A DNA stretch of 9,139 nt from an uncultured Methanomicrobiales archaeon (lineage in GTDB: Archaea > Thermoplasmatota > Thermoplasmata > Methanomassiliicoccales > Methanomethylophilaceae): NCBI GenBank assembly GCA_937892275.1, contig CALAVG010000021.1:1-9139 (forward strand), read 5' to 3'. This document shows positions 6,440 through 9,139 of the stretch, one piece after another. The position numbers and the translations under genes are program-made. Under the pieces are notes generated by a model. It saw nothing but the letters and a program-made list of their open reading frames with translations. It searched no databases and was not told where the DNA came from. How positions within the stretch are numbered: position 1 is the stretch's first letter; each line of letters starts with the position of its first letter.

Positions 6440-7242
6440 GCGGAAAAAAGACATCTCTTGAAGAGGCGAACGGAGTCGCCACCGGAGTCACCGGAAGAAT
6501 CGGCTGCTGGAATGCGGATTCCGAGGCCAGACTTTGCAACGCTATGCTTACAGTCGGAAAATGGGTCGAGTCAGAGGCAGGAGTGCTCCTTGGACACATC
6601 AAGGCGGCAGTCACACTTGACGACGGTTCCGGTATCACACTGAACCTCACCGACATGTCCAACGGAGTGGAGAAGCACGGAGAGCTTCCTCCCAAGGACA
6701 AGGTGAACTTCACATTCATGTCGGCAGTGCTCGATGTCGATGAGCACGAGCTCTACCACACAATGTACCACGCAGTCGACGACAGCGGACTTCTATACGA
6801 GATCGACGAGCAAGAATGCCACTGCCACGACCATCACCACCACGAGCATGAGCACGGTCACAAACATCAACACAAAGAGGGAAAGAAAATGATAGTCAAC
6901 AACTACTACGGAGGATACTTCGAGCACCACTGCTGCTGTTGCTGCCACTGCGACTGCGAGGAGTGCGACTGCGACTGCTGTCACGACCATCACCACCATG
7001 AAGAGGAGTGCGACTGCCACGAGCATGAGCACCATCATGAGCACTGCGATTGCGGATGTGACTGCGAGGAGTGCGATTGTGATGGAACCATTGTCAACAA
7101 CTACTACGGCGAGTACCACGTGTACCACTGTTGCTGCCACGACCATCACCACCATGATGAGGAGTGCGACTGCCACGAGCATGAGCACCACCACCATGAC
7201 CACGATCACTGCGATTGTGGGCACGACCATCACCACGAGTGA
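6436..7242 (+). CDS. His/Cys-rich putative metal-binding partner of the G3E GTPase
   Basis: This 268-residue protein has two parts. Residues 1-125 form an ordinary mixed domain that I do not recognise (GRIGCWNADSEARLC at 20-34, VLLGHIKAAVTLDDG at 50-64, ELYHTMYHAVDDSG at 105-118); it may be the detached equivalent of the C-terminal domain of P47K-type GTPases. Residues 127-268 contain 44 His and 28 Cys in 142 positions, with acidic residues between, and so should bind many metal ions. The tail holds two copies of a module: IVNNYYG at 153-159 and 219-225, each followed by a Cys run, HDHHHH, EECDC and a HEHEHH block. It overlaps the GTPase gene by ATGA, and an intrinsic terminator follows. By analogy with His-rich HypB, a role in storing or handing over nickel, cobalt or zinc is likely. 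Function is inferred from composition and context. Confidence 0.88.
   Translation: MSGKKTSLEEANGVATGVTGRIGCWNADSEARLCNAMLTVGKWVESEAGVLLGHIKAAVTLDDGSGITLNLTDMSNGVEKHGELPPKDKVNFTFMSAVLDVDEHELYHTMYHAVDDSGLLYEIDEQECHCHDHHHHEHEHGHKHQHKEGKKMIVNNYYGGYFEHHCCCCCHCDCEECDCDCCHDHHHHEEECDCHEHEHHHEHCDCGCDCEECDCDGTIVNNYYGEYHVYHCCCHDHHHHDEECDCHEHEHHHHDHDHCDCGHDHHHE
6876..6891 (+). promoter_or_regulatory. Possible internal ribosome binding site and start in the His/Cys-rich gene
   Basis: AGAGGG at 6876-6881 stands 7 nt before an in-frame ATG (codon 152, 6889-6891) exactly at the start of the repeated His/Cys module. Translation from here would give a 117-residue metal-binding tail alone. It may equally be a chance match in purine-rich Lys/Glu codons. 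Confidence 0.3.
6982..7217 (+). repeat. Imperfect direct repeat encoding the His/Cys module
   Basis: A block at 6982-7052 recurs at 7138-7217 with few changes and a small length difference. Both begin CACGACCATCACCACCATGA and end CACTGCGATTG. The upstream TCAACAACTACTACGG stretch is also repeated (about 6895 and 7093), so the whole module of roughly 200 bases was duplicated, giving the two IVNNYYG units. Confidence 0.75.
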
Positions 7243-7256
7243 TTGAAACTTTCAAC

Positions 7257-7281
7257 AGGCCCCTCAGGGGGCCTTTATTTT
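7257..7281 (+). terminator. Intrinsic terminator of the G3E/His-rich operon
   Basis: AGGCCCC and GGGGCCT form a perfect 7-bp stem around a four-base TCAG loop, followed at once by TTATTTT. It starts 14 nt after the stop codon. Confidence 0.8.
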
Positions 7282-7475
7282 ACGATACGCTTTGTACAGT
7301 AATCGAATCAGTGTGTGGCGCCACTATGCCACTTTAATAATTCGTACTGACTCTGACAAGAATAATAGAACCTGACCTAAACACATCTTCTATACGCGTG
7401 TGCGCGTATGCACGACATAGCTCCCGCTGTTTCATCACGCATTCCCATTCTACACATGGGCGATCCGAAGGTCGG
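7282..7475. other. Gene-free stretch between the metallochaperone operon and the transposase
   Basis: No convincing gene or RNA was found. It is AT-richer than its surroundings up to about 7390, with a TATA-like TTTAATAA at 7333-7340. It contains a 10-bp palindrome GTGGCGCCAC at 7315-7324 and a hairpin ATACGCG-TGTG-CGCGTAT at 7392-7409. The downstream end of the insertion sequence should lie here, but its terminal repeat cannot be placed because the other end is outside the window. Confidence 0.5.
7392..7409. repeat. Perfect 7-bp inverted repeat with four-base loop
   Basis: ATACGCG and CGCGTAT flank TGTG. No T tract follows on either strand, so it is not a typical terminator. It lies 67 bp beyond the transposase stop and could be part of the insertion sequence end. 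Confidence 0.4.
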
Positions 7476-9131
7476 TTATGCGGATCGACCGGTTGTCGGA
7501 ATCTTCTTGTGGCCCCATTCCGGGGCTTCATGCTCATGGATATCGCTGAAAATGGCCTCTGTGAGAGGTGTCCAATTGCTCAGAACCGAATCGTAGCGCT
7601 TGCTTTCGTGCCTGAAACTTGTAAGTGTTAAATGACCTAGCTCCAAAGCCACCGTCTTGGTGGAGGCGACATAGGATGTCGCCTTCCTGCCGGACCTCGC
7701 ATCCACATTCCTGAACTTCTTCCCCGCACAGTATCTGGCCATCGAGAGGGCCGCTTCGGCCAACAAGGCCAGTATCATCGAGCCCTCTATGGACGCATCC
7801 GCCCATACCCTCAGCGGCTTGATCCCCGATATCCGCTTGAGCGACGATATCGTATGCTCCACCAAGCCCCTCTGACGGTATTTCCTCAATGCCTCCTCAG
7901 GAGGCATTTCCTCGGTGCTGCTGAGCTTGAAAAAACCTCCTCTGATGCCCACTTTCTCCATGGCCAACTGATGGACATACTCCTCCGAGTACACGCTTAT
8001 GTCGAAATCCTCGATCCTCTCGATGGTCAGTGTGGCGGTGTATCCCGGTATCTGCCTGACCCTTCCGAACTTGGATCTATGCATGCCCTTCTCCTGGATG
8101 TAGTTGTAGTCCCTGATGCCCCTGTTCACCGATTTCATCACCTTGGAGAGCGAGGCATTGAACAGGTCCATGGAGAAGAACAGGTAATTCGTCCGACCGG
8201 ACGAATCGAAGGTGTGCCTATAGCAGAAGACATCGAACTCGCTCAGGTACTCGAACTCGTGTATCCTCTCCTCGATGATCCTATCATCGGATCTGTTCAT
8301 CTTTACCCTGGTCAGCATGCTGTCGCCGACCTTCTTCGCACGCTCGATGTTCTCGGCGGATGCCGCACCGTTGTCGGCGATGATCATGGCGCCGACCTTG
8401 GCCATGGTGGCCAAGGAAGCTAATTCAAGGCCCTGCTTCTTGTAATCGTCCAATCCTCTGATCCCGTTGTTGGTTATCAGGCTGGTTATCTCTGGGATTG
8501 CCTCGCGGTACTGCTCCTCATCGGAGATGTTTCCGGCGAACGGCCTGATGTAAATCGGAATGTCCAACTGCGTCAATATGGCGACCGTGAATTCCACCTG
8601 GAGGTCCGACGGACCTCCATCCCTCGGGTGTCCGAGCGCACCCATTTTGGATTTGGGACCATACAGGATGACTGCTGAACCGTCCACGGCAACATCATAG
8701 TCATCTATCTCGAATCTGTCCGTGATGCCTTTCCAAAGCACCTCGAGTATCCGCTCCCTGTTGTCCCCCAGTTTCTTCAGCGCACGGTCTATCGTTATCT
8801 GCGATACCGAATCGGTCTTCTTGAATCCGATCGCCCTTCTCACTGAAGGGTCCTCTAGCCACCTTGAACAAGCATCCATCGAGTTGTCGGCATATAGGGC
8901 GTAAGTTATGAGTGCGATGACGATGAGGTCTAACCTAGGGGCCTTTTTGACTTCCCTCTTGAGGCTCCTCAAGAACTTGAGGAGCCCGATGAAGTCGAGA
9001 TAATGCCGGACCGTCCTTATCAGCCCATAAGGAATAGTCTTGTTCTCGTTAGGCTCCTCGTCCACAAAAGAGAACGAAAGCGCTGTCTGTATGCTGTTGT
9101 TCCTGACGGATTCTCTGTGTTTCTTGCCCAA
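7476..9131 (-). CDS. IS1634/IS4-type DDE transposase, apparently intact
   Basis: The 551-residue product should cut and join the ends of its insertion sequence. An N-terminal helical region (about 30-140, including VIALITYALYADNSMDACSRWLEDP-like residues around 71-95) precedes the RNase H-like catalytic core. The DDE residues are probably D150 in AVDGSAVILYG, D253 in IADNGAAS, and E425 in the YRQRGLVEHTISSLK motif at 418-432, the IS1634/IS4 Y-R-E-K signature. Length suits the family and no frameshift is seen. The TTG at 9131 is the first candidate start visible, but the frame stays open to the right edge, so a few residues may be missing; an AAGGT lies just before it. The gene is convergent with the G3E operon. 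Family-level assignment is secure; the exact IS family is from motif memory. Confidence 0.92.
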   Translation of the reverse strand: MGKKHRESVRNNSIQTALSFSFVDEEPNENKTIPYGLIRTVRHYLDFIGLLKFLRSLKREVKKAPRLDLIVIALITYALYADNSMDACSRWLEDPSVRRAIGFKKTDSVSQITIDRALKKLGDNRERILEVLWKGITDRFEIDDYDVAVDGSAVILYGPKSKMGALGHPRDGGPSDLQVEFTVAILTQLDIPIYIRPFAGNISDEEQYREAIPEITSLITNNGIRGLDDYKKQGLELASLATMAKVGAMIIADNGAASAENIERAKKVGDSMLTRVKMNRSDDRIIEERIHEFEYLSEFDVFCYRHTFDSSGRTNYLFFSMDLFNASLSKVMKSVNRGIRDYNYIQEKGMHRSKFGRVRQIPGYTATLTIERIEDFDISVYSEEYVHQLAMEKVGIRGGFFKLSSTEEMPPEEALRKYRQRGLVEHTISSLKRISGIKPLRVWADASIEGSMILALLAEAALSMARYCAGKKFRNVDARSGRKATSYVASTKTVALELGHLTLTSFRHESKRYDSVLSNWTPLTEAIFSDIHEHEAPEWGHKKIPTTGRSA

Positions 9132-9139
9132 ACTACCTT

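Noticed and set aside
6982..7217. CRISPR-like or satellite repeat
   Set aside because: There are only two copies, they are in frame within a gene, and the similarity follows the encoded His/Cys module.
6793..7236. A 147-residue - strand frame rich in Val and Met that looks like a membrane protein
   Set aside because: It is the antisense of His codons (CAC and CAT read as GTG and ATG). It lies wholly inside the His/Cys-rich gene and has no own signals.
7243..7255. TTGAAA-C-TTTCAA palindrome after the His/Cys-rich stop
   Set aside because: It is short and AT-rich, and lies in the leader of a stronger terminator hairpin; no separate role can be supported.
7334..7537. A 67-codon - strand gene and overlapping small + strand frames next to the transposase
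   Set aside because: They overlap the transposase end, lack ribosome binding sites and have no recognisable content.

Overview
The window looks like a chromosomal segment of a mesophilic archaeon. A methanogen of the Methanomassiliicoccales (Thermoplasmatota) is the most likely source. The reasons are archaeal-type TATA elements, a start codon with no Shine-Dalgarno placed about 25 nt behind a TATA box, a G3E/P47K-type GTPase paired with a His/Cys-rich protein, an IS1634-type transposase, and a fairly GC-rich, AGG-using codon style. The lineage is inferred; no rRNA or other marker gene is present.

Region 1 (3-5151, + strand) is a tightly packed four-gene operon that enters the window already open. 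It encodes (i) the C-terminal ~495 residues of a protein built of fibronectin type III-like beta-sandwich domains, (ii) a GTPase with two N-terminal zinc-binding Cys clusters, (iii) a protein with a long coiled-coil-prone N-terminus, a GrpE-like head and a lysine-rich tail, and (iv) a short Hsp70 without the helical lid. The junctions are 0 bp, ATGA and ATGA, so translation is probably coupled throughout. A strong 10-bp hairpin closes the operon. Together they look like a dedicated Hsp70-exchange-factor pair working with a zinc-ribbon GTPase and a beta-sandwich adaptor. This is the best candidate in the window for a poorly described system.

Region 2 (5271-5678, - strand) is a single universal stress protein gene. 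A 173-bp intergenic region separates it from the divergent operon and holds TATA-like elements for both directions and two small inverted repeats.

Region 3 (5852-7242, + strand) is a two-gene metallochaperone-like operon. A minimal G3E GTPase with the CxCC motif, lacking the usual C-terminal domain, overlaps by ATGA a 268-residue protein. The last 142 residues of that protein are about half His and Cys (44 His, 28 Cys) and carry a duplicated module. An intrinsic terminator follows.

Region 4 (7282-9139) is a gene-free, locally AT-richer stretch with short palindromes, then an intact IS1634/IS4-type DDE transposase on the - strand. Its start lies at or beyond the right edge, so only one end of the element can lie within this window.
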